From a bacterium (GTDB lineage: Bacteria > UBA9089 > CG2-30-40-21), in assembly GCA_018814245.1 (NCBI GenBank), contig JAHIZN010000316.1, positions 1-11,699 of the forward strand: 11,699 nucleotides of DNA, written 5' to 3'. Numbering within the stretch: position 1 is the stretch's first letter; every line of letters starts with the position of its first letter. Below are positions 1 through 6,884 of the stretch, in pieces. A program made the position numbers and the translations under genes. The notes below the pieces were generated by a model. It ran no database searches. It was not told the DNA's origin and was given only the letters and a program-made list of their open reading frames with translations.

Positions 1-161
1 AGTTGTATTATCCTCATATTTTTCTAATCCCTATATCTCCTTATCTCCTCCATAATCCCCCACATCTCCTTTTCTTACACTACCTGAACGGTTACCATTT
101 TACTTCCTACTTCCTACTTCCCACTCTTCACTCTCCACTTTCAATTATCAACTATCAATTA
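1..161. repeat. Gene-free left edge: simple repeats after murG
   Basis: No gene is visible here. The plus strand is almost devoid of G (about five in 161 bases), so the strand in line with the operon is purine-rich. It contains a 7-bp direct repeat around 111-120 (cttccta, repeated) and a run of ctcct/tctcc words near 38-68. In canonical clusters murC starts directly after murG. On the minus strand the ATG codons here close quickly, except one at 17-15 that stays open for only five codons to the edge and has no convincing ribosome binding site. A start of murC cannot be supported. Confidence 0.5.
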
Positions 162-175
162 TCAACTTTCAACTA
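141..175. repeat. 14-bp tandem repeat covering the murG stop codon
   Basis: A 14-bp unit (tcaattatcaact plus a or t) occurs at 141-154 and 155-168, followed by a partial third copy (tcaacta, 169-175). The murG stop codon (TGA, 164-162 on the minus strand) and the codons for its last residues, VES, lie inside this repeat. The repeat therefore provides the end of the reading frame. Confidence 0.7.
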
Positions 176-1235
176 TCCGAATCATCCTATCCACCGCACC
201 GTGTGGATACATACCAAACTTTGTATATCCCTGCCTCATCCTGTCTAATTTTCTAACATCATGAATCAATTCAGCCATCACCTCAGCCAGCCTTCCCTGA
301 GACAATTCAGCATCAAGCACCACCCTTACTGCCCCACATTGTTCTAATACCCGTGAATTCTTCTCCTGATGATTATCTGTGGCATAAGGATATGGCACCA
401 TGATTGCCGGCAGGCGACAGGCAATAATCTCAGCCACAGTTGTAGCACCGCTTCGACATACCACCAGATCAGCAGCTCCATAGGCATAATCCATATCATT
501 TAAGTATTCAAATATCCGATACCCTGCTCCCTGAACATTCTGGCACACTAAAGGGTAATCCTCTGAACCTGTAACCCAGATAATCTGTAAATCTTCAAGA
601 CCCAGCCTGCCTTTGGTTAATGCCTCTATGACTGCCATGTTTATGCTTTTTGCTCCCCTGCTCCCACCAAATATAAGCACAGTAATCTTATCTGTTGAGA
701 GACCAAACCTCTCGACTGCTTGTTGTTTTTCTACCTGTCCAATCCCTTTCCGAACAGGATTGCCAGTAATAACAATCTTTTTGTGCGGCAAATATCTGGA
801 GGATTCAGGCATAGAAACAGCTATTTTATCCACAATTTTTGAAAGCATTCTTACTGCCAATCCGGGTATGGCATTCTGTTCATGCAGCACACACCTTATC
901 TTCAATGACACTCCGGCAAGGATTACCGGCGCACAAACATAACCACCTGTTCCCAGGATGACAGAGGGCTTAAATTTTAATAAATACTTGCGGGATGCCA
1001 GAAATGCCCCTGTTAATTTCCACACTACTCTGAAAATTCCATGCAGTGTTCTATTCCAACCGCAAACATCAATTCCAACAAACTTAAATCCTTCATGAGG
1101 CACAACTTTAGCCTCAAGCCCATTGGTATTACCAATAAACAGTACTTCAGCTTGCTTTTCTTTCAAGCCGTATGCAACTGATATCCCGGGGTAAAGATGT
1201 CCACCTGTTCCCCCGCCAGTAATAACTACACGCAT
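162..1235 (-). CDS. murG: UDP-GlcNAc:lipid I N-acetylglucosaminyltransferase MurG
   Basis: MurG adds GlcNAc from UDP-GlcNAc to lipid I, making lipid II at the inner face of the cytoplasmic membrane. The protein starts with the GT28 glycine-rich loop GGGTGGHLYPG (about residues 7-17), followed by HEQNAIPG near 118. The C-terminal half has GGSRGA, CRSGATTVAE and PYPYATDNHQEKN, which form the UDP-GlcNAc site. Its length (357 aa) is normal for the family. I place the start at the ATG at 1235, because GAGGTG (1246-1241) lies 5 nt upstream; a TTG one codon earlier would be only 2 nt from it. It is separated from ftsW by an inverted-repeat element. The last residues (IVES) come from a tandem repeat, but no conserved part is lost. 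Confidence 0.97.
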   Translation of the reverse strand: MRVVITGGGTGGHLYPGISVAYGLKEKQAEVLFIGNTNGLEAKVVPHEGFKFVGIDVCGWNRTLHGIFRVVWKLTGAFLASRKYLLKFKPSVILGTGGYVCAPVILAGVSLKIRCVLHEQNAIPGLAVRMLSKIVDKIAVSMPESSRYLPHKKIVITGNPVRKGIGQVEKQQAVERFGLSTDKITVLIFGGSRGAKSINMAVIEALTKGRLGLEDLQIIWVTGSEDYPLVCQNVQGAGYRIFEYLNDMDYAYGAADLVVCRSGATTVAEIIACRLPAIMVPYPYATDNHQEKNSRVLEQCGAVRVVLDAELSQGRLAEVMAELIHDVRKLDRMRQGYTKFGMYPHGAVDRMIRIVES

Positions 1236-1250
1236 CAAATCACCTCGAGC

Positions 1251-1389
1251 AGAATTCAGGAGTCAGGAGTCAGAATAAGAGAACCTGCCTACTGCTTGTC
1301 AGGGCAGACACATAGGTCTGCCCCTACTGTTTGCCTTCTGATTTTCTGTGCTCTGTATTCTGAATTCTGACTCCTGAATTCTGAATTCT
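1251..1389. repeat. Inverted-repeat element between ftsW and murG
   Basis: This MITE-like spacer has arms agaattcaggagtca (1251-1265) and its exact complement (1368-1382). The left arm carries an extra 7-bp unit ggagtca before gaat; the right arm lacks it, so the arms differ by one unit. Inside is a perfect 8-bp hairpin, gggcagac (1302-1309) and gtctgccc (1316-1323), with a 6-nt loop. No T-run follows it on the transcribed strand, so it is not an obvious terminator. The arms and the words aataagagaacctg and ttctgtgctctgtattctg are shared with the mraY-murD element, which makes the two a family. The element lies between the ftsW stop and the murG ribosome binding site and leaves both intact. 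Confidence 0.8.
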
Positions 1390-1397
1390 ATTTTCTC

Positions 1398-2507
1398 TCA
1401 CCCTCTTCTCACAAACGAACCCTTGGCAATATTCAGCAATATTCCCACAGACATCATATTAAATAATAAGGCAGATCCGCCAAAGCTGATAAATGGCAAC
1501 GGCACACCAGTGGTTGGCAATACCCCTGTTACCACGCCAATATTAAGGAATGCCTGAGCAACAATAATAAATGTCAGGCTAAAGGCAAATAAGCTGGCAA
1601 AAAAATCATCTGTAGCCAGACTTATCTTTGTCCCGCAATAAGCAAAACCAACGAATAAAAGAATAACAGCGGTAGCAAAAACAAATCCGCCCTCTTCCCC
1701 AATAATGGCAAAGATAAAATCTGTTGATGACTCAGGCAGATAGAATAGCTTTTGTTTGCTCTCACCCAAGCCCACACCAAATAATCCCCCTGACCCTAAT
1801 GCAATCAATGATTGAATAATATGATACCCTTTATCCCCGGCATCTGACCATGGATCCATAAAAATAGTTAGCCGTCTGACACGATATGGTGCCTTAAAGG
1901 CTAAAAATGTCAGTATAGGAACTGAAATCAGAAGCAGGGAGAAGATATGCTTCAGGCTTATCCCTCCGATAAAAAGAATACCCATGCTCACACTAAAAAG
2001 CAGGATAATCATCCCAAAGTGCGGCTGTTTTAATAAGATAAAAATAATAAACGACAAAAACATCAATGCCGGCAGAAATCCCTTGAGCATACTCTTAAGA
2101 TGTGCCTTTTTCTTGACAATAAAATCAGCCATCCAGATAATAAGGCATAGTTTGATCAGCTCTGACGGCTGGAAAGCAAGTCCCCCTATTTTTAACCATC
2201 TTGTTGCCCCGCCTATCTTACAGCCAACCCCTGGTATGATAGTCAGTATCAATAAAAACAGCCCTACAGCAACAATAATTCCCTTATACTTACGAAATAG
2301 CTTGTAATCAGTCTTCCATGCAATAAGCATCACTATGCTGCTGATACATATCCAGAGAAGTTGTTTCTTGAACAAAAAATAGCTATCTTGTGCAAACTTT
2401 TGAGCAAATATAGCACTGGAACTATAGATCATTAATACCCCAATACCTACTAAGGTAATGGTGATCAAGAATAGAATGATATCAAATCGAGCTCTGGAGT
2501 AATTCAT
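1398..2507 (-). CDS. ftsW: Septal peptidoglycan glycosyltransferase FtsW (SEDS family)
   Basis: FtsW is the SEDS-family polymerase that builds septal glycan strands from lipid II, normally paired with the transpeptidase FtsI. The 369-aa protein is highly hydrophobic, with about ten membrane segments. Recognisable family blocks are YSSSAIFA near residue 28, WLKIGGLAFQPSELIK near 104, KQPHFG near 160, a large loop with VGLGESKQKLFYLPE and TDFIFAIIGEEGG (about 246-275), and the C-terminal TGVLPTTGVPLPFISFGGSA. The start ATG (2507) follows AAAGGA at 6-nt spacing, and this site lies just past the murD stop only 11 nt upstream, so the two are probably coupled. RodA or SpoVE are alternative names within the family; the dcw position favours FtsW. 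Confidence 0.95.
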   Translation of the reverse strand: MNYSRARFDIILFLITITLVGIGVLMIYSSSAIFAQKFAQDSYFLFKKQLLWICISSIVMLIAWKTDYKLFRKYKGIIVAVGLFLLILTIIPGVGCKIGGATRWLKIGGLAFQPSELIKLCLIIWMADFIVKKKAHLKSMLKGFLPALMFLSFIIFILLKQPHFGMIILLFSVSMGILFIGGISLKHIFSLLLISVPILTFLAFKAPYRVRRLTIFMDPWSDAGDKGYHIIQSLIALGSGGLFGVGLGESKQKLFYLPESSTDFIFAIIGEEGGFVFATAVILLFVGFAYCGTKISLATDDFFASLFAFSLTFIIVAQAFLNIGVVTGVLPTTGVPLPFISFGGSALLFNMMSVGILLNIAKGSFVRRG

Positions 2508-2518
2508 TGTTTTTCCTT

Positions 2519-3922
2519 TTAGTCTGACCTGTCTGACCTGTCTGACCTGTCTGACATCTCCGACACCTCCGACTTCAGATTTCGTACTATCTCCTTAAAA
2601 ATCCTGCCCCTTTCCTCATAATTCTTAAACATATCAAAGCTTGAACATGCAGGAGAGAATAGCACTGTATCCCCAACCGACGCTGCCTGATACGCTGTCA
2701 GGATTGCCTCCTCTAAGGAAGATGTACGATAACTTGGCTTAAACCCGGATTCCTTTTCGATCCTTTCAGCAGCCTCACCCAATAAAACTACTGCCCTGAC
2801 CTTTTCATTCAATAAGGGGGTTAATCGTCCATAATCACAACCCTTGTCCTTGCCCCCGGCGATGAGGACAATCGGAGCCGAAAAGCTGTTTAATGCACAA
2901 ATCACCGAATCAACATTTGTTGCCTTTGAATCATTAATAAATCTTATGCCCTTGATAACCTCTGTCAATTCCATCCGATGTTCTACACCCTTAAACTCCC
3001 TAAGTGTTTTGGCAATTATTTCCGTAGGTATTTTCAGCAGCATGGCAACAGCTGTTGCAGCCATAGCATTTTCAAGGTTATATGGACCAGGGATTCGCAC
3101 ATCCTCATATTTGCAGATGCTCAGTTTCTGACCGTATATATTTGCTATAATCTTTCCGCTTTCCAAATAAACCCCGCTATGATTTAATCTCTTCTGCCTT
3201 GAGAAATATATTTGCTCTGCCTCACCGTGTCTGGCAAGGGAGAGTACGGTATCATAATCAGCATTGAGTACACTAAAATCAGAGGGCATTTGATTATCAA
3301 ATATTCTTGCCTTTGCCCTGGTATATTCGTTCATGTCTTTATATCTATCAAGATGATCAGGGGTAAGATTAAGAAATACAGCGATATCAGCCCTGAACTC
3401 ATCTATTTCCTCTAATTGGAAGCTGCTTATCTCTAAGATTACAGGCACATTCTTAAGTTCCAGCACCTTCTCACACAAAGGGGTACCAATATTCCCCCCA
3501 ACAAATGGGTTCATTCCTGCTGCCTTAAGCATTTCACCTATCAGGGTTGTCGTGGTTGTCTTGCCATTGGTACCGGTTATTCCTACAACCCTTTGCCCTT
3601 GCAAACACTGCCACCCCAGCTCAAGCTCCGAGATTATCGGCACGCTGTCAGCGATACTCTTGCTCAAGACAGGGATGTTTCCCGGAATACCAGGACTGAG
3701 AACGATTAATTGTGACCCCTTAAAAAACTGGGGCGTATTTTTACCTGTCTCAATCTCTACCCCTGACAGCCTCAATTCTTCAATCCCATTGTCAAGGTTA
3801 TCCATTGGCTTTGCATCCGTTGCCCTGACCTTAGCACCTATTTTATGTAACAATTTAGCCGCTGCCAGACCGCTTCTCCCAAGTCCGACAACGGTGACTA
3901 ATTTTTCTTTAATGTCGATCAT
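2519..3922 (-). CDS. murD: UDP-N-acetylmuramoylalanine--D-glutamate ligase MurD
   Basis: MurD adds D-glutamate to UDP-MurNAc-L-Ala in the cytoplasm, using ATP. Visible landmarks are the N-terminal Rossmann motif VVGLGRSGLAAAK, the ATP loop GITGTNGKTTTTT (from about residue 114), GGNIGTP, EISSFQLE, NLTPDHLDRY, the EHRME segment with FINDSKATN, and SPACSSFDMF near the C-terminus. The start chosen is the ATG at 3922, with AGGG about 5 nt upstream; a TTG at 3943 has no ribosome binding site and lies against repeat DNA. The conserved part ends around RNLK and is followed by an odd tail, SEVSEMSDRSDRSDRSD, encoded by a 9-bp tandem repeat. The tail is acquired repeat sequence and probably tolerated rather than functional. 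Confidence 0.96.
   Translation of the reverse strand: MIDIKEKLVTVVGLGRSGLAAAKLLHKIGAKVRATDAKPMDNLDNGIEELRLSGVEIETGKNTPQFFKGSQLIVLSPGIPGNIPVLSKSIADSVPIISELELGWQCLQGQRVVGITGTNGKTTTTTLIGEMLKAAGMNPFVGGNIGTPLCEKVLELKNVPVILEISSFQLEEIDEFRADIAVFLNLTPDHLDRYKDMNEYTRAKARIFDNQMPSDFSVLNADYDTVLSLARHGEAEQIYFSRQKRLNHSGVYLESGKIIANIYGQKLSICKYEDVRIPGPYNLENAMAATAVAMLLKIPTEIIAKTLREFKGVEHRMELTEVIKGIRFINDSKATNVDSVICALNSFSAPIVLIAGGKDKGCDYGRLTPLLNEKVRAVVLLGEAAERIEKESGFKPSYRTSSLEEAILTAYQAASVGDTVLFSPACSSFDMFKNYEERGRIFKEIVRNLKSEVSEMSDRSDRSDRSD
2522..2575. repeat. 9-bp tandem repeat inside the 3' end of murD
   Basis: Six 9-bp units in register: gtctgacct three times (2522-2548), gtctgacat (2549-2557), then the more diverged ctccgacac and ctccgactt (to 2575). 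Because the unit is a multiple of three, the murD frame stays open and reads SEV, SEM, SDR, SDR, SDR, SD. The stop TAA (2521-2519) follows directly. The same 9-bp family occurs in opposite orientation at 5248-5283. Confidence 0.85.
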
Positions 3923-3942
3923 AATTTCCCTGCCATAAAACA

Positions 3943-4080
3943 AGGAGTCAGGAGTCAGAATACAGAATTCAGAATAGGAAAACCTGTATCATGGCTTCTA
4001 TCTTCTGTGCTCCATACTCTGTGCTCTGCCTCTTAACTCCTTCTCTTTCTGTGCCTTCTGTATTCTGACTCCTGACTCCT
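3943..4080. repeat. Element with 25-bp perfect inverted repeats between mraY and murD
   Basis: Positions 3943-3967 and 4056-4080 are exact reverse complements over 25 bp; each arm begins aggagtcaggagtcagaat on its own strand. The 88-nt interior is pyrimidine-rich and contains tctgtgctc and ctgtgctctg words shared with the ftsW-murG element. In the mraY-murD transcript this would fold into a long stem. A 7-bp word (tttccct) lies on both sides, at 4090-4096 over the mraY stop and at 3924-3930 over the murD ribosome binding site. It may be a target-site trace, but it is short and not at the exact arm ends. No open frame is inside. Confidence 0.85.
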
Positions 4081-4093
4081 GACTTCTGTTTCC

Positions 4094-5197
4094 CTACCTC
4101 AGCTTAAATGTACTCAAGCTCACCAGCAGAAATATTCCGGCAATGATCCAGAATCTGACAACTACCTTTGTTTCTGACCATCCCTTTAATTCAAAGTGAT
4201 GATGGAGGGGTGCCATGGCAAACACCCTGCGACCCGTAAACTTAAAAGACGCTACCTGAATAATCACAGACAATGCCTCAATGACAAAAAGTCCGCCAAT
4301 AATCAACAGCAAAAGCTCATTTTTTATCAATACAGCTGCGGTTCCCAATATCCCTCCCAAAGACAGGGCACCGGTATCACCCATAAATATTTGAGCAGGA
4401 TGAGCATTGTACCACAAAAAGCCTATGGATGCACCAAGCATTGCCCCAAGATAAACGGTTATTTCCCCGCCGCTCTGAACATAGATAATCTTCAAGTATT
4501 CAGCAAACTTGTAATGCCCGGCCAAATAAGCCACCAATATCAATCCAATTGTAGCCAGGATAACTGCCCCTATTGCCAATCCATCCATACCATCAGTAAG
4601 ATTGACAGCATTCGATGTGCCTACAATAACCATCATCACGAATGGGATAAACAACCATCCCAATTCCAATGGCTCGCCACTAAAGAAAGGGATAGAAAGG
4701 GCATGTCCATACTCTGCATGAGAGGGAAAATAATAAAGGTATGCGGCAATACTCCCGGCAATCACCATCTGTCCAATAAACTTATATCTTGCAACCAGCC
4801 CTTCCGGCTTTTTTCTTATCAGTTTCAGGTAGTCATCAATAAAACCAAGCCACCCAAACCCAACAGTTACGATAACCATTAAAAGGGTAAATCGAGCATC
4901 CCATCTTGACCAGATAGCTGCAGACAAAAGCAAGGAACTCAGGATGATTACCCCGCCCATGGTTGGGGTTTCAGATTTGGTGCCATTTGTCTTATGATGA
5001 TCCACCCTCAGAACCTGACTCATCTTGTATTTTTTGAACCTGTTTATTATCCATGGGGTAATGATAAAGGAGATAAAAAGTGCGGTTAAGGTAGCACCAG
5101 CTGTGCGAAGGGTAATATACTTAAAAACCCTGAAAATAGATGTCATGGTCTCTGGTGCATATAGTTTTTCGTAAAGAAGATAATAAAGCATGGACAT
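4094..5197 (-). CDS. mraY: Phospho-N-acetylmuramoyl-pentapeptide-transferase MraY
   Basis: MraY transfers phospho-MurNAc-pentapeptide from UDP to undecaprenyl phosphate, forming lipid I in the inner membrane. The roughly 367-aa protein has about ten membrane segments and all family signatures: TPTMGG near residue 78, the FIDDYLK aspartate pair near 120, NLTDGMDGL near 200, NAHPAQIFMGDTGALSLGG near 265 and PLHHHFELKGW near 330. Candidate starts are TTG 5200, ATG 5197 and ATG 5191 (MLYYLL, the usual family beginning). None has a ribosome binding site at normal distance. AGGGAG (5231-5226) lies upstream of a hairpin that would bring it close to ATG 5197, so I choose that codon with moderate confidence. 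The gene itself is certain. Confidence 0.96.
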   Translation of the reverse strand: MSMLYYLLYEKLYAPETMTSIFRVFKYITLRTAGATLTALFISFIITPWIINRFKKYKMSQVLRVDHHKTNGTKSETPTMGGVIILSSLLLSAAIWSRWDARFTLLMVIVTVGFGWLGFIDDYLKLIRKKPEGLVARYKFIGQMVIAGSIAAYLYYFPSHAEYGHALSIPFFSGEPLELGWLFIPFVMMVIVGTSNAVNLTDGMDGLAIGAVILATIGLILVAYLAGHYKFAEYLKIIYVQSGGEITVYLGAMLGASIGFLWYNAHPAQIFMGDTGALSLGGILGTAAVLIKNELLLLIIGGLFVIEALSVIIQVASFKFTGRRVFAMAPLHHHFELKGWSETKVVVRFWIIAGIFLLVSLSTFKLR

Positions 5198-5201
5198 CAA
5201 T

Positions 5202-5223
5202 CATGGGACAGTATTATCCCATG
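5202..5223 (-). promoter_or_regulatory. Hairpin between ribosome binding site and mraY start
   Basis: On the minus strand catggga and tcccatg form a perfect 7-bp stem with an 8-nt loop. AGGGAG (5231-5226) lies 2 nt upstream and the mraY ATG at 5197 lies 4 nt downstream. If the hairpin forms in mRNA, the effective Shine-Dalgarno spacing shrinks from about 28 to about 6 nt. Unfolded, the same Shine-Dalgarno would face a three-codon mini-frame (ATG GGA TAA, from 5222). The folding is predicted by eye, and the regulatory role is inference. Confidence 0.5.
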
Positions 5224-5247
5224 TTCTCCCTGTTTTTTTTTAATTTA

Positions 5248-5283
5248 GTCGGACAAGTCAGACTGGTCAGACTGGTCAGACAG
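5248..5283. repeat. 9-bp tandem repeat over the murF stop codon
   Basis: Four 9-bp units in register: gtcggacaa (5248-5256), gtcagactg (5257-5265), gtcagactg (5266-5274) and gtcagacag (5275-5283). The murF stop TGA (5278-5276) is formed inside the last unit. The unit is the inverted-orientation relative of the tandem repeat at the end of murD. Confidence 0.8.
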
Positions 5284-6673
5284 CCTGCAATCCCTCCGCA
5301 ATACCCTCCATCCTCATCCCACGGGATCCCTTAATCAACACCATATCGCCAAGCTTAATCAGCCCCTTTAAGACAGTCAGGGCATCGCTATGATCCTTGC
5401 AAGCAAATGTTTCCACTCCTCTGACCCTTGCCTCAGAAGCGGCAAAGGCAGAATCCTGTCCAACGGTCACCAACACATCAATACCTGCATCCCCTACACA
5501 TCTCCCTATCTCCTGATGCAATTCCTCGCTCCATTTTCCCAATTCCAGCATATCACCCATAACCACTATCCTGCGTCCAGAGCAGGTAATTCCTTTCAAG
5601 GTCAATAAGGCAGCCTTCATTGAACCTGGATTGGCATTATAGGTATCGTTTATAATCCTTAGTCCGTGCCTTTCTATTATTTCCATCCTTGAGTCAGGAA
5701 GCTTGAATTCATTCAAGCCCGAGGCTGCCAGACTCAAATCCAGCCCCAGTGCAGACAGTACTCCGCAAACAGCCATGGCATTATAAACATTATGCTGTCC
5801 ATGGACGGGCATGAATATCTCCTGACATTTTCCACCATTCAACAAGACACTAAACCTTATTCCTGAGTCATCCTCTTTAACCTCTGCAGCAAAAACATCT
5901 GCCTTCTCATTCATACCAAAGGTAATCATTGACAGAGGGGCTGTCTCATGTTTCTTATACTGCTGAGCCATCCTTGCCACAAATGGGTCATCAGCATTCA
6001 GAATCGCAATCCCTTGCCCTTTCATAGCCTCTATCAGCTCAAACTTTGCCCTGGCTATTGATTCCTTACCATCAAAGTGGCCAATATGTGATTCGGCAAC
6101 ATTGGTTATCACCCCAATCGTGGGTTTGGCAATATTTGTCAGATAGGCAATCTCGCCCGGATGATTCATGCCCATTTCAACCACACAAAATTGAGTAGAG
6201 GCATCCATCTCAAGCAAGGTCAAGGGAAGCCCAATAGCGTTATTAAAGTTTTTCTTATTTCGTAGCACTCTCCATTGCTTGCTTAAAACATCCCCCAACA
6301 TTTCCTTGGTTGTGGTTTTGCCGTTACTTCCGGTAATGCCAATAACTGGAATATCAAACTTCTGGCGATAATATGCAGCCAAATGACCAAGGGCAATAAG
6401 GGTATCCTTTACCTTGATAGCAAACACCCCTTTTGGCACACATTCAATCCCCAACTCATCAGAGAAGATGATCCCGGAAACACCCCTGTCAATCACCTGC
6501 TGGATAAATTCATGACCATCAAAACGATCACCCTTAAGGGCAATAAAAAGCTGAGATGGAAGGATTTGGCGGCTATCCGTAGAAACCCCGGCATCAATCA
6601 ACCAGTCCCTATCCCCACAAATAAGCTCACCATCAGTCGCAATTAAGATTTCATTAACACTAATTGGGATCAT
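5276..6673 (-). CDS. murF: UDP-MurNAc-tripeptide:D-Ala-D-Ala ligase MurF
   Basis: MurF adds D-Ala-D-Ala to UDP-MurNAc-tripeptide, the last cytoplasmic step before MraY. The 465-aa protein shows the Mur-ligase ATP loop GITGSNGKTTTKE (from about residue 112), NNAIGLPLTLL, VVEMGMNHPGEI, NVAESHIGHF with the following ARAKFEL lysine region, HNVYNAM, INDTYNANPGSMK and the C-terminal KGSRGMRME. These distinguish it from MurE and MurD. Its start ATG (6673) has GAGAGG very close upstream. The same ten bases (tcatatcctc on the plus strand) recur at the murE stop, suggesting that the two genes once overlapped as ATGA before an element separated them. The stop codon is contributed by a tandem repeat, but the conserved end is complete. 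Confidence 0.96.
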   Translation of the reverse strand: MIPISVNEILIATDGELICGDRDWLIDAGVSTDSRQILPSQLFIALKGDRFDGHEFIQQVIDRGVSGIIFSDELGIECVPKGVFAIKVKDTLIALGHLAAYYRQKFDIPVIGITGSNGKTTTKEMLGDVLSKQWRVLRNKKNFNNAIGLPLTLLEMDASTQFCVVEMGMNHPGEIAYLTNIAKPTIGVITNVAESHIGHFDGKESIARAKFELIEAMKGQGIAILNADDPFVARMAQQYKKHETAPLSMITFGMNEKADVFAAEVKEDDSGIRFSVLLNGGKCQEIFMPVHGQHNVYNAMAVCGVLSALGLDLSLAASGLNEFKLPDSRMEIIERHGLRIINDTYNANPGSMKAALLTLKGITCSGRRIVVMGDMLELGKWSEELHQEIGRCVGDAGIDVLVTVGQDSAFAASEARVRGVETFACKDHSDALTVLKGLIKLGDMVLIKGSRGMRMEGIAEGLQAV

Positions 6674-6884
6674 ATCCTCTCGTATAATTAAAAATTATGA
6701 ATTAAAAATTAAAAATGGGGAAGAGAAGGAAAATCATCAGCAATTCTGTGTGAAAAATTCAGGATTGATGTTTTTTCATTCATTGTCCCTGTTGGTGAGG
6801 ACATTTGTAGCAAATGGCTTTAGCCTTCCACTTCTTGTCCCACAATTTTTAATTTTTAATTCATAATTTTTAATTCATATCCTC
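6670..6884. mobile_element. MITE-like element between murE and murF, flanked by a 10-bp direct repeat
   Basis: Positions 6686-6716 and 6845-6875 are exact reverse complements over 31 bp (A/T-only words such as aattaaaaattatgaatta, apart from single G/C bases). They enclose 128 bp without an open frame. Outside them is the direct repeat tcatatcctc, at 6670-6679 and 6875-6884. On the right it abuts the inverted repeat (sharing one base); on the left six bases (tcgtat) intervene. The interior has smaller hairpins, for example catttg-tag-caaatg near 6808-6822. No transposase is encoded, so any movement would need help in trans. The mobile-element call rests on the inverted repeats plus the direct repeat. 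Confidence 0.7.

Noticed and set aside
613..942. Plus-strand open frames opposite murG, murD, mraY, murF, murE, rsmH and mraZ
   Set aside because: They lie antisense inside strongly conserved genes, show no family motifs, and have the composition of reverse-complemented coding sequence.
1302..1323. gggcagac/gtctgccc hairpin as an intrinsic terminator between ftsW and murG
   Set aside because: No T-run follows on the transcribed strand, and termination there would cut off murG; it is part of a repeat element.
2519..2575. Frameshift or truncation of murD, suggested by the SDR repeat tail
   Set aside because: All conserved MurD blocks through SPACSSFDMF are present before the tail; only extra residues were added.
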